Source: Hyaloperonospora brassicae (lineage: Eukaryota; Oomycota; Peronosporomycetes; Peronosporales; Peronosporaceae). From it: a stretch of DNA of 64,000 nt. The notes under the pieces are model-generated. The model did no database searches. It had not been told where the DNA came from and was given only the letters and a program-made list of their open reading frames with translations. Shown piece after piece: positions 53,866 through 64,000 of this stretch. A program made the position numbers and the translations under genes. Numbering within the stretch: the first letter of the stretch is position 1; every line of letters starts with the position of its first letter. The stretch lies in contig CANTFL010001198.1 of the NCBI GenBank assembly GCA_947650285.1, positions 1-64,000 of the forward strand, read 5' to 3'.

Positions 53866-54910
53866 GTTTGGTGAGAGCGAAATCTCTCCCACAAAAAAAT
53901 GATTACGCGCCATGCTACTGGCACAATTGTCATAGTAAATTTAACATTCAGTGGGAACACCGCACGTTAAAAACCAATTTTGACGATTATTTCACAGTCT
54001 TGGATACGGATGAAAAACTCTTCCACTTCGTGTAGAGGTGTGATCGATATGAAAAAGGATTATATAGCATCGACATCTGCGATCCGTGATTCGTGAGCAA
54101 TGATGAGATCGCGATACATCGAATTAGAGCGTAATATAACATGCCGTCCGCGTTCCGCGATCGTTAATTTAGATTGAGAGCGAGATCCGCAAACCTTGAT
54201 CAAGGACGAGATCGCGATGCTCGTATTGGTAAGTATCACATCAAGCAATCCGCTATTGGGGGCACATGAAGTAGGACACGTCGTGCAAACAGAATGCCGA
54301 CCGGGTAGACGACACGCGACATAGGTCCGAAGTAAGGGTAGTCATAGTGGCAAATTAAGTTTGATTTGTTATGAATTCAATAGAGTTCATCTTTCTTTTA
54401 AGCTCACGTGCCGACTTGCGTTCGGGGTTAAATTACTGGCCACTCGACTTCACTAAAGTCAAATAATTTAAGTGGCTTTTTTGAGCTCTTTGGTCAGGAA
54501 TTAAGGATGCTTAAGACAATACCCCAACTGCGACCAGATGTATCGGTAGCGAAAGGACAAGGTGCAAGATCGCTAGACGGATCAAGTGGTGTGAAGGTCA
54601 AACGGACCAATTATCCACATATTGGACAAATCCATTTCAAAGAGATAGGGTGACAATACCAAGCACCCTGCAAGCATCCCATTGACTTCGTGACGATTTA
54701 CATACAATCGTTCCGAACCCATCACAAACACGTTCAAGTTTCCCTCTACGCAAGTCAACCTGGAAGAGTGCAGCCCTCCCTACAAAAGGTTACACAAGGT
54801 GAGGAAGGAAGCGTAACACACGGAAACGGAGTACCAACTCATACAGTAACTTTTCTGAAGCTAGTGGAGAGCCGGGATCACAAGAAACTTGTGACCGCCG
54901 CACCACCGCA
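53866..54910 (+). repeat. Old Gypsy-A-type LTR, probably solo
   Basis: 54,489-54,910 aligns with the 3' half of the Gypsy-A LTR, including CACGTTCAAGTTT, CAACCTGGAAGAGT and GGTTACACAAGGTGAGGAA, and ends CACCACCGCA where the family ends CACCACA. GATCGCGAT-rich sequence near 54,060-54,215 fits the U3 array. The start is an estimate from family length. Confidence 0.6.
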
Positions 54911-55984
54911 TTCGTGTTGCTGGCCGCTACACACAGGAGCAAGCGGCCGGCGGATGTATGAAAAACAGACTTCGTTCGAGCTTATAATCTAGGAAAGGCG
55001 AGTGGGTCGAGAGATGGGTACATGAATATCGGTCAGCATCAAGCCAAGAAGTTACTTTTTGCCTAGGTCGTCTGAAGAGGCTAAACCGTACACTGAGATT
55101 TGATTTTTCGGCAAACTTAGGAAAAAGTCGTTAGAACATGTTATATACATTTTACAATTTGGCTGGTTACAGATCCAGCGTAGGATCTCATACACACGAT
55201 CTGATATGTTATTCAGAGCTAATTTTATGTATATTCAAACTTACACGCTCAAACCGACATGGATCTTTCGGGATCTGCATTATTGCAACTATATAAAATC
55301 TACGTACTCGTCGCAGAGGACGGGTGCATTGCCGCTTTTTGGTCGGCAGCACTATTTTCTATCATCAAAACATCTTTTACAGCTAATAGATGACTAAATT
55401 ATTTTTGATGATAGGGCATGACTGAGTCGGTACGCGATTTAATTCTTGAATTTGCGTTGAAAAAAATGTCGAAACAATTCAAAGTCAACGTTCTAGAATT
55501 TGTATCTATAAACCGACCAGTGTGGGTCGCCTCAAAAGCACTTGCCACAAAATCGAATTGAACCATTGTTCGAAGTACCTTGCTATGAAGTAGCGGCCAC
55601 TGCTTCGTAAAAAAGTCATTGTGATCGAAAGGTTCGTTTACGGTCGCTCAGTATGATACTTGTGTGAGGTTAAGTTCTCTTAAATAGATCTGCAATCTTC
55701 TGTGTGCGAAAGCACACATATGTATGGTGGGTTGTGCATGTTTTTTTAACAAGCTTAGTGCTGCAACGGCACCGGACTTGGCGCCGATATCAAGGGAGTA
55801 CACCACTATCGATTGTAAGTCTACGTATACCATCATTTTTCATATTTATCGGTTGAACAGTTTTGATCAGATCCACATGCGCGCGCGTTAGATATCTTTC
55901 AGAGTCGTTAGAGTACCCAAAGGTATTCTGGAAGTGGCTAATTATGCTACAGAGGATAATTAATGTTCCTTCCGCATTCAACAG

Positions 55985-56480
55985 ATGTGTAACAATCTGT
56001 TAAGATCGATGCGAGATTTCGCACCAAGTCACTTCAGCGATGTGTTTTTCCATAGCCGGACTATGGTCAGAAAGTCGTTAGTGGAAGTCCCTCGACACTA
56101 CGTCCGAAAATTCTCACACTTATGCGCAATCTTCAGTTGTAAGCCAATCTCAAAAAAAATGCCTGTTTTCAGTGATCGATGCACCACCTCTTGGGTACAT
56201 CGTCGATATCACGCCGTACGCCCTGATCCAAAAACGATCAAGGCAATTGCAGACTGACCCGTGCCAGCTGACGTAATAATGCTATAAAGTTTCCTCGGGT
56301 CGGCTAAGAACTTGGCCGAGTACTCGCGTAACTACGCCGAGATGACCGTTCATGTTCCCTGCATGTGAAAGAAAACGAGAAGTAGTCTTGTAGTGCGGTG
56401 GGTCAGCAACCCTTTGAAAAGGTACCAAGAAAGGTATGATACAATCGCCAGTTGGCGATTGCAAAGTAAGACATACCACT
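55985..56480 (+). pseudogene. Relic RT fragment of the Gypsy-B clade
   Basis: SDVFFHSRTM (from the YCDDVFVHSRAM catalytic block) near 56,036, VRPDPKTIKAIAD at 56,216, and SRNYAEMTVH near 56,325, with stops between. A conserved hairpin (AATCGCCA/TGGCGATT) sits at ~56,449. Confidence 0.7.
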
Positions 56481-56929
56481 TATGTGATCTATGATGCCAA
56501 AAATTTGGCAACAGGATGTGAATTGATGCAGTAGACCATACACACCGTAGATCTTGTCATCGTTGATCAGTCTGGTCAGCTGCTAATAGGTGTGCGTAAA
56601 TGTCTAGTGTATATAAAATAAATGCCTCTTCCTGAATTCTGAGCTGTCTTAGTTTATCGACAAGCACCTTAAACGTTTACCTGCAATCATTTTAATGAAC
56701 CATGCGTCATTACGATTGGTCTATTACAGTCATTGCCTATCGAAACGATAGTGAAGTAGCTTTCATTCTTCGTCCAGGAATATCATTTCATGGGATATAA
56801 ACCAGTACAAACAAACGTGGTTTTTTCTTGCGCCTTTAAAGCAAGCCGTGTGCGAAGTCCAAACGTGATGATAATCACATTGATTCAACGCTGATTAACA
56901 GCTTTACTTCATCGAGACTGCTTCACAAA

Positions 56930-57208
56930 GTGAGAAAAGCGTATGTACAAGATACAGGACTTGCTTCCGATGTATCTCGATCGATTCCATCTCCGCAAGC
57001 TCAAAAATGGTATCCAGCGGCGTTTAGGTCGTCGCCGAACCGATTCACAACCGAAGGGGTCCTGATTTATTGTACAGAAGTCGCCGAACATATACCACGT
57101 GTCGACTTTCCACCCAAATCAATGTGCAACTGCGGATACTATGATTTTCACGATGCATTAAAAGTAGGACATTGTATCCATTACAATACCTATATCAAGT
57201 TTGGATGA
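56930..57208 (+). pseudogene. Relic integrase N-terminal region of the Gypsy-B clade
   Basis: SSPNRFTTEGVLIYCTEVAE, then HIPRVDFPPK and YYDFHDALKVGH, align with the Gypsy-B stretch from SSSDRYSTRNGLLYYT to YECHDAPTGG. The zinc-binding His and Cys are largely lost. Confidence 0.6.
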
Positions 57209-58319
57209 TACTAGCGTACAAAAAAATAACGTTTTATAGAAAATATGCCGAATCTTAATCTGCAGGCTACACCAGATTCATTGCGTGCTCAAGGATATTC
57301 GGGATGCGAGGTTTGTTAGTGATCAAAATTACAATCCTTCATTTTGCTGACCCTTTAGGTATCCGCCGAGTTTGCAGAGTGCTGAAATTTCGTTACCATG
57401 GACTTCTTCTTCTGGTTTCCCAAAGACAACTGAATACGTTCTGATAAGTGTATTTGTTTAACCGCATAGAAAGATGGTAATAATTGTTGCTCTCTCGGAG
57501 TCGATCTCCGCAATAAATTGTGCTCGTGTAATACCGACACAATCTTTCGACTTTATCGAGTTCTCTACAAACTCGTGAACCATCGATGCCCTGGGTTCGC
57601 GTCAAAGCGTAGCAATCCTCGTTCCATTCCATACGGGTAAATGCGGGTATGTATTTTGGCCATCTGGATACAGATGCTCAAGCATATTGAAAAAAGAGCC
57701 ATTAAGGAGACTGCCTAAGTATATACAATTTGGACTAAGTTCTTACCTGTGGAGAATTTTATCATCAAGAAACTCTGTGCAATCTTCAGCAGCGCATACA
57801 CTGTGCTTTGTAAACGGTTTAGGTTATCCTCGACACCCCAATTTGTATAGTGTGACAAATTTTAATGGGAGAAAGGACTCGATCGAGACGCAACCAATCT
57901 GGCTCTCTAAAATCAAACACTGATATTAATATCAAGGCGACCGATACCGATGATGATACAATTGATACTGAGGAAGACAACATCGGTCATTTAATTAAAG
58001 CAACAGCATTTATTGTCGAGAATGCTGACAGAGCTCTAATATTACTCATCACATTTGACTATTTGAATCGGTAATATGGACTCCTCGCTGAAGAAAAAGA
58101 CCATTTTATGCGCAATTAGCGCACTTGTTTATACAGATGCGAATCAGCAGCTAAGTGTATCTGGCATGAGAAAAGGTGATCGATTTGTTATTATCGTATC
58201 GCGCTAGCGGTGAAATGGCAACAAACGTAGCGCGGATGAAAACGAAAGTGCAAAATATATTTTATTAAAGGACGGTGATCAAGTCTTGTGTTCTACGTTA
58301 AGACTATCGAACACGCATG

Positions 58320-58490
58320 ACTAATGTCAGCACTGGTAGATTACTTCTTGAGTACATTCAACCTTTCGTGTATTGCGCCGACAAGGCAACGCATACACGA
58401 CTAAGATACCACGTAAACTGCGCTTGCATCCTACATGGGAGATTCCCCGCCCGTACTGTCAGTATGAGGCCTTGATCGACAAATGTATTT
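58320..58490 (+). pseudogene. Relic integrase C-terminus of the Gypsy-B clade
   Basis: LEYIQPF followed in another frame by LRLHPTWEIPRPYCQYE corresponds to the YIGPF and [16 protein letters not shown] blocks at 12,230-12,340. Confidence 0.6.
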
Positions 58491-59005
58491 ACCATGCTCA
58501 ATTATCTCCATCTGATTCTTGCGATTGCGCTCCAGGCGTCTAGACTAGTCATGCAGCGAATTATTTTCTTACGCATTTAGAGATCGCCTGCTGAGCTGTA
58601 CCATCTCGTCAATAAGAGAACGAAGATATCATTCGTTCTGCAACAATGTGAAAGCGAACTCAGCACGATTCTCCGCACGATACCTTATGCTATCAAAGCA
58701 ATGCTTTCGCACAAATTTAGTCATAGAGATACGACTGTCCCACCCTAATTCAAGATTTTGTGTCTTTAAGATCTACACGATTGATACTGCGAACATCTAG
58801 CTGTTCAGGCAAATGATCATAGCTAGATGCTCCGCTTCCACCATATTCTTTAGTAAAATCGCTCAATGGCTAATATTTTCTAGTGGGTAGTGTCTTGAGC
58901 CAATACGGTGCAAAGGGAGTTTTACTAGCTAGCTCCTCCGATGCTGTGTGTATGCACATGTTCGGAATAGCTGGGAACCTCGCTTCCATTTAATGACTGA
59001 AGTTC

Positions 59006-59437
59006 TTGGCCTCGTCGAACATCAAAACGAGACCCATCCGCTTGCTAGAGAGGTTCATCACAAAACAAACGACCGAAGCGTTAGTAAATATACTGCAAAC
59101 TGTTAAGCTCTTCGTATATCTCGGAAGAGATGCGCTGCCTACAGTTGGGGCGATTATGGAGGAAATCCTCTTTAGGGGCAAGAGCATAGTTATCAATGCA
59201 ACTCAGGCAATTATCTCCCTACAAGAGACAAGACAAGCCTACCTCTCTAGACAACATGTGAAGTTTGTACTGCGTGCCAGATTCTGTTCTAGTCTCAAGC
59301 TTACTGAAAGCCGTAGTACTTGTGCTAAACCATGCCTCACGGAAAACAAACTTTTTGTGAGGAATATAAGCAATACAGGCTTGCGCCAACTATATAACGT
59401 TTTAGTTACCGCTTGTCGCTCCACGATCGATGTATGA
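59006..59437 (+). other. 143-codon ORF of unknown nature
   Basis: The longest open frame in the decayed zone. It is Leu/Ile-rich and basic, without a domain I recognise, and lies between the integrase relic and the distal LTR-like sequence. It may be a relic of another element or a chance ORF. Confidence 0.2.
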
Positions 59438-60104
59438 AGAAGACGTAGATAGAAAATTACAATCTATGAGACAGTCTCTCGCATTGAGTCAATGGTCATA
59501 GAGGCTCGTCAATCCTTAGGATTTATATATGTTCCTATTTATGGTCAATACATATCACTGCTCCAATCTTCGCCTTAATGTATTTTTATGGAAATAAAGT
59601 GAAAAGTATTATATTTCAGTCTAGATTCCCACGCGTCGTTTAACGCAAATAAAGACAACACGGTCGCCACAATCACTTTTTTGACTTCGACTCGTATAAT
59701 GCTGATCGACTCGTCAGCAATATCACGTCGGTCAGAGCCATATTTTTGCGCATTCCTTTCGCACTCTTACGAGTGATTGACTCGACCCTCAAGACGAGTC
59801 AAAATAATTGTCAGAAGACCCAAATCTATCATGACGTTGCGAATACTTAAAAAGCTTCTACAAAGAAACTTAAACGCCGTCGGCTTCTAATCACCTTTTC
59901 TCTAGTAGACTTAGCGAGCGATCCAAATTCGGATTCATCATCCGACTTGCCCCAAGTCGATGAACTTTGACTCGTAATTGGACTGAGATGTGGGACTGCT
60001 AACGGCAGCGGAAGCTAAAGGTGTGATATCTGCACGTGGTACATTATCACGTAAACCTGCCACGAGATAGATTGCAGGATGCTTTTTATGAAATAACCAT
60101 GTAA

Positions 60105-60270
60105 ATGCTCATCTTCTACTTGGTATTTAATAGCTTACTCGGCAGCTGCACGCATTACTTTGGTCGCGTTTGTCGCAGCTTTGGCTGCTCACCGCATGGA
60201 CAGTTTGATCATGCGATGCAATATATAATAGGATGAGTTCGACTAATAAGTGCTTTTTTCATTACAGTGA
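60105..60270 (+). repeat. Diverged direct repeat, unit 1
   Basis: Shares CTTTGGCTGCTCACCGCATG and flanking traces (GCACGCATT, AAGTGCTTT) with unit 2 at 61,120-61,310. Offset is ~1,040 bp. Confidence 0.5.
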
Positions 60271-60419
60271 CCCGCGATGGACACTCTGTCATTAATCAGC
60301 TTTCTGTCAGTCACAAAAGTGACCGATTGTTTTAACGGTGATGTGACTAGTCGATCACGGTAAATTTCATTGACATCAAACAATGTACATGTGAATAATA
60401 TCATGGATGATACTTTACC

Positions 60420-60798
60420 ATTTCGTTGCATGTTGAAAGATTATAACATATATATTCATATTTCGGCATGGCTTCACTTATAAGTTACTAGATGCCATCA
60501 TATCGAGCAAATGAATGCTGTGGAGTGGCGATTACAAGATTCTATTGTCCCCAGATCTCACAAGGTCCGTCCTTCCGTTGCAGAATTGATAGATAACTTT
60601 ACCACATAAACCACCAATTACTGCTAGACGCGCGAAGTGGGTGACGAGCGAGCTCCTACATTTACATATTTGTTTGATTTGATACCGTCAAGATGAGATC
60701 AAAGAGAGTTTTATTAATTTAAATAAAATGTGTACAGTTCTGATTTTTTATTCACTATTTAATTATTGTTAGGAGGATTGCTATCTCAGGTGTTACAG
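60420..60798 (+). repeat. 3' LTR-like relic of the Gypsy-B clade
   Basis: CACCAATTACTGCTAGACGC and a following GTGGGTGACGAGCGAGCTC correspond to the 35,847-35,890 part of the solo LTR. It ends GTGTTACAG. The start is approximate. Confidence 0.45.
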
Positions 60799-61119
60799 TG
60801 TACGTGAAAACACGAGCAGCTGCTATACATTTAATTGCGCAGGTATCTTATAATGGTATCAGTACAAGCCGAGGGTGGCATGTTACAGTTCGTCTCACCG
60901 GACGGTTCCATCATCCTCTTGTAAATGGTGTCACGACAATAATCACCACGACGAGACTCTTGAGCCGTCACCTCCGCACCCTCGCTATAACAGAAGGCTA
61001 AGTAGGCATTCCTGAGTGGTCGAAGACCACATCCGACTCGATCGAATAGATGGCCTTTCGATCAGGGTCATCGTAGCTCTTGGTACTAGCAACAATTCTC
61101 GTTGCCGGCTGCTCATAAG

Positions 61120-61310
61120 TTCATCATACGAATGATAGCATACTGCTATATATTTAGCTATCTCATAGAAGCTGCGCGCATCCGTGTAGCCGCGTTCTTA
61201 TGCCGCTTTGGCCGCTTTGGCTGCTCACCGCATGCAATTTCAAACATGCGACCTGGATTGAAAATGGTTTGGGATGACCAACAAGTGCTTTCTTCTCGAA
61301 GGTAAATTCA
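61120..61310 (+). repeat. Diverged direct repeat, unit 2
   Basis: Second unit; see the matching segment at 60,105-60,270. It also contains a short local duplication (CCGCTTTGG twice at ~61,201 and 61,210). Confidence 0.5.
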
Positions 61311-62439
61311 AAGTGATATTATCTTACCAGGCAACTGCCAATCAATCATTTAGGTGGCCGATAAATCTAAGGGAATGATGAAACGGGGCTGGATCGTTAT
61401 ATGACATTGTAAACCAATTTGGGGACACGATGTAAGTACGGATTGTCACCGGTACGTTGCACGAGCCTTTCTTTCTTTTTCTACTCAAGGCGACATCATA
61501 AATGATGAGTTCACGATAGTGTGTTGGCAACCAGCCGAGGGCGCTTTACGCTGGTCTTTTTAAGTCTCCACACCCGAGCGCGCGATACCAAGAACTGAAT
61601 CCTCGTACTCACGTAAAAGTAAGCGAGGACATGGCATGGCCTAAAAGCTGATATTCTGTATAAGGTATGTGTCGTGGGCGACGACGAGTGCAGCTACTAT
61701 TTTTTGCATCGACGTGTAATCGATCTTGTACGAGTACGCAAATTTAGAGCATTGCTAATGACGCCGATGTGAAGATAAAAATGTGGCAAGTTTGTATCTT
61801 GTGTGGGTTGATGATTGCACTCGTGAGATGAATAGGCGAGAAGACGAACACGCCAACGTGTCAAATCACTATCAGAAATTTCTTGAGTCACTTAGCACTT
61901 ACAAAAGTCAGTATTGATTAAAGGTATGCTTAAAACCTCTGTCCAATATCAACTTTTCTAATCAACCATTACCATCGATGCACAGAAAGTCTTTTGGTCT
62001 CGTTACGACGTACCGAGCTTTCAACATGGATGATATGGCAAGAAACTATTTCGCGCGGGGTATTCCAGATGCTCTTACATTCTTATGCGAGAGATGAAGC
62101 GGCGCAAAGGTCGCTCTGTTATTGATCCATCATGAGCAGGCCTCCCTATATACGGACGATCCATATTAGCTGTAACTAAGCTATTTACGGCGTGGGGTTC
62201 GACCCTAGATACGGCTATTTACGAATTCTTATATACATTTCAAGAAACGTTGAAATCAGTTCGAAAGAAGTCGGCGGTCTGTATTGGCACTGAAGATTCC
62301 CTCGAGACGACACAAAAAGAAAGTGAAAAAGAATGGATAAAAGGAAGTATACGTCTTCAAAATTTCTATAGCAACATATTGCGGATGATCAGAATGTGAG
62401 GCTTTGTAGGCGCTTGAACTGCCGCGCGTGCATCACGCC
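61311..62439. other. Decayed AT-rich DNA without a recognised feature
   Basis: No ORF with recognisable similarity, and no inverted repeats or LTR ends that I can support. Confidence 0.4.
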
Positions 62440-64000
62440 TTACAGAGAGAAGTACGTCAAGCTCATGCGGTAAATATTCTTCTCCCGTTTGAGAATGGAG
62501 AAGTCGCTTTCCACGGATGACGTCCCTGTGAATGCGCTTGCGAGCCCACCGAAAAACTTTTCTAAGTTTTTGAAAACGACACTTGGTAATTTCCCATGCC
62601 TTATCGAAAGGCGTCTGGTAAGTGCATGCATCGATCGCGTTACGGGAAAGCTATTCTTCGCGGTAAGCCTTCTACAGATCGCGAAACTACATTTCAATTA
62701 AATCCATTGTCGCTTGCGCAGAAACAGGGGCCCAACGAGCCTCCAGACGTTCGCGTTGCGCGCGCACAATCGAATTGAAGTCTCTTCCATTCAACATAAG
62801 GAGCTCACGCGGTAAAATCGGTGGTAAAATATCCAGGGAAGCGTTGATTTTATAGTTTCGTTCAGCTACTACCTGATTTAACCCAGCAATCAGGTTCAGT
62901 AGTCCCTTGCCCAAGTTTTGTGCCAAGTTATCCATCGCGACTTGCCCGGCATCTTGTATGCGATCCAGCACGAAACCGGCCATATTTTCAAGGAATGTTG
63001 TCACATCGGCGGTCTGTGCTGCATATAAACCGTCGCGGGAGGCCACATTGCTGGCTACGTTAAAATCCGCCCGCTCTCCGGATGTTAATGGCCCGTTCGC
63101 GTTAACCATCTCTTGGTAGGAAGTCTTCAAGTTCGTAAGCGCTTGGCGCTGCTCAGATACCAAAGTGTCGTCCCGTTGCGGATATTTGAACGAGGCTGTT
63201 GCGGCTGCGAGCACATCTTCTGCGAAAATTCGGACAACCCACCATTTATGCGACGGCTGACAAGAAGGATTCTTCGCCCGGAGATATTCCATGATAGCTA
63301 CACGGTGAATTTTGAACCAGCTGGCTATCTTTGACATGGATTCCCACCTTGTTCAGCGAGCGTTTGGCATTTCGTAGCCATGTCGTTAATCAAGTTTTGT
63401 TGCCGGCGCAGGTATCCGATGAGCGCTGTGAGAAGTGACACGAATTGCTCGTTCATCAAATCTTCGTAGAACGATCGCAACTATAAGTCCAGCTGATGTA
63501 AACCACACCAGATGCGATAGAAACCAGGGAGTGCGGCTTGTTCAAACAACGTTGCAACTCCAGCAATGCGTCCCTTCATCCTTGGTTCGCCATCCGTTGA
63601 GATGGAAATCAACATGTTCCTCCATTGAGGGCAGATCACATCCAGTACTGCCTAAGCGTGGCGGTACACGTCTTCTGCAGTATGCCTGCCAAAAACCGGG
63701 ATCCCAATCAGGTGCAGGTTCAGGATCTCTCCATGCCAGAAGAGTTGAAGGCGGATATCGAGGTAAGATGTCGACATGTGAGTGGACATATCCAAAGCGA
63801 TAGAGAATGCCCAGCTCTTCTCCAAGATGTGATGGATGTGTTGCAAATTTAATGCCAATACAAAACGAGCGTATTAAATGATCTTGTCATCCTTGGCAGT
63901 GCCTATCTCTGCAACACCGCTGCGTTCCTCCGTCATTGTAATTAGAGTTCATAAATGGCAAAATGAAACTCCAGTGCTATAGAACTTGGCGACCAGGTTG
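62440..64000 (-). pseudogene. hAT-like transposase, decayed, 5' end outside window
   Basis: Read from the right edge: LEKSWAFSIALDMSTHMSTS then IPVFGRHTAEDVYRHA (63,652-63,858). A 216-codon segment follows (63,337-62,687, ASWFKIHRVAIMEYLRAKNP). Last is a C-terminal dimerisation-like block (SVESDFSILKREKNIYRMSL, ending 62,440). The final block resembles the hAT C-terminal dimerisation region. Frame changes near 63,345-63,650 and 62,690 separate the parts. Assignment to hAT rests on that block and on memory of similar oomycete repeat proteins. Confidence 0.6.

Larger units (their letters stand above)
51879..60798 (+). mobile_element. Very old Gypsy-B-clade relic
   Basis: Ordered + strand anchors match Gypsy-B: an LTR start-like sequence at 51,879; a gag start-like ATCCAACATGTTG at 52,396; a gag/protease junction trace near 53,590; RT at 56,030-56,360; integrase zinc region at 57,010-57,200; the integrase C-terminus at 58,380-58,490; an LTR-like end near 60,798. 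The RT to integrase N-terminus distance is ~805 bp against ~820 in Gypsy-B, and the integrase N to C distance ~1,410 against ~1,420. Stops are frequent. The 5' part contains a nested Gypsy-A-type LTR. Confidence 0.6.

Noticed and set aside
62190..62215. tRNA-like T-arm (GGGTTCGACCC)
   Set aside because: No acceptor or anticodon arm pairs around it.

Overview
The window looks like a repeat-dense stretch of a Peronosporales oomycete genome (Phytophthora or a related downy mildew; inferred, not proven). The evidence is the mix of Ty3/Gypsy elements with chromodomains, Ty1/Copia elements, a MULE with a FAR1/GCM1-type zinc finger and a short spliced intron, a hAT-like relic, and two compact host genes. 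About nine tenths of the window is mobile DNA.

Positions 1-35,233 form one nest. The oldest layer is a ~12.7 kb Gypsy element, here called Gypsy-A copy 2 (+ strand, 22,702-35,233). Its 5' LTR lacks its first ~165 bp exactly where a second family, Gypsy-B (- strand, 11,559-22,701), begins. Gypsy-B was in turn hit inside its reverse transcriptase by Copia-A (14,492-19,090, 5-bp target duplication GTGTT). It was also hit just after its chromodomain by another Gypsy-A (copy 1, - strand, 11,558 to beyond position 1). The two Gypsy-A copies therefore face each other as an ~11 kb inverted pair.

Gypsy-A encodes gag with tandem zinc knuckles, protease, RT, a first RNase H that has lost its first Asp, a second intact-looking RNase H, integrase and chromodomain. 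On the opposite strand at its 3' end lies a long coiled-coil antisense gene whose intron borders and exon-2 stop are conserved in both copies. Gypsy-B has an unusual texture: its LTRs and coding DNA are packed with short perfect hairpins, a feature I do not see in the neighbouring elements.

Positions 35,234-36,778 hold a pyrimidine-rich spacer, a solo LTR of the Gypsy-B clade (35,660-36,101, target duplication CTGAA) and AT-rich intergenic DNA. A MULE (36,779-46,235) follows, with terminal inverted repeats, a decayed transposase on the - strand and a short GC3-rich exon that looks captured from a host gene. A young Copia-B (36,947-42,490, target duplication ATCAC) sits in the leader of that exon; its gag-pol frame is broken by a single TAA.

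The only clear host genes are convergent: an oligopeptidase B-type S9 peptidase (46,641-48,872, +) and a BAH-domain protein (48,966-50,330, -). From 50,331 to the end the DNA is AT-rich and decayed. It contains a very old + strand Gypsy-B-clade relic recognised at several ordered anchors, an old Gypsy-A-type LTR nested inside it, a diverged direct repeat, and the - strand 3' part of a hAT-like transposase that runs off the right edge.
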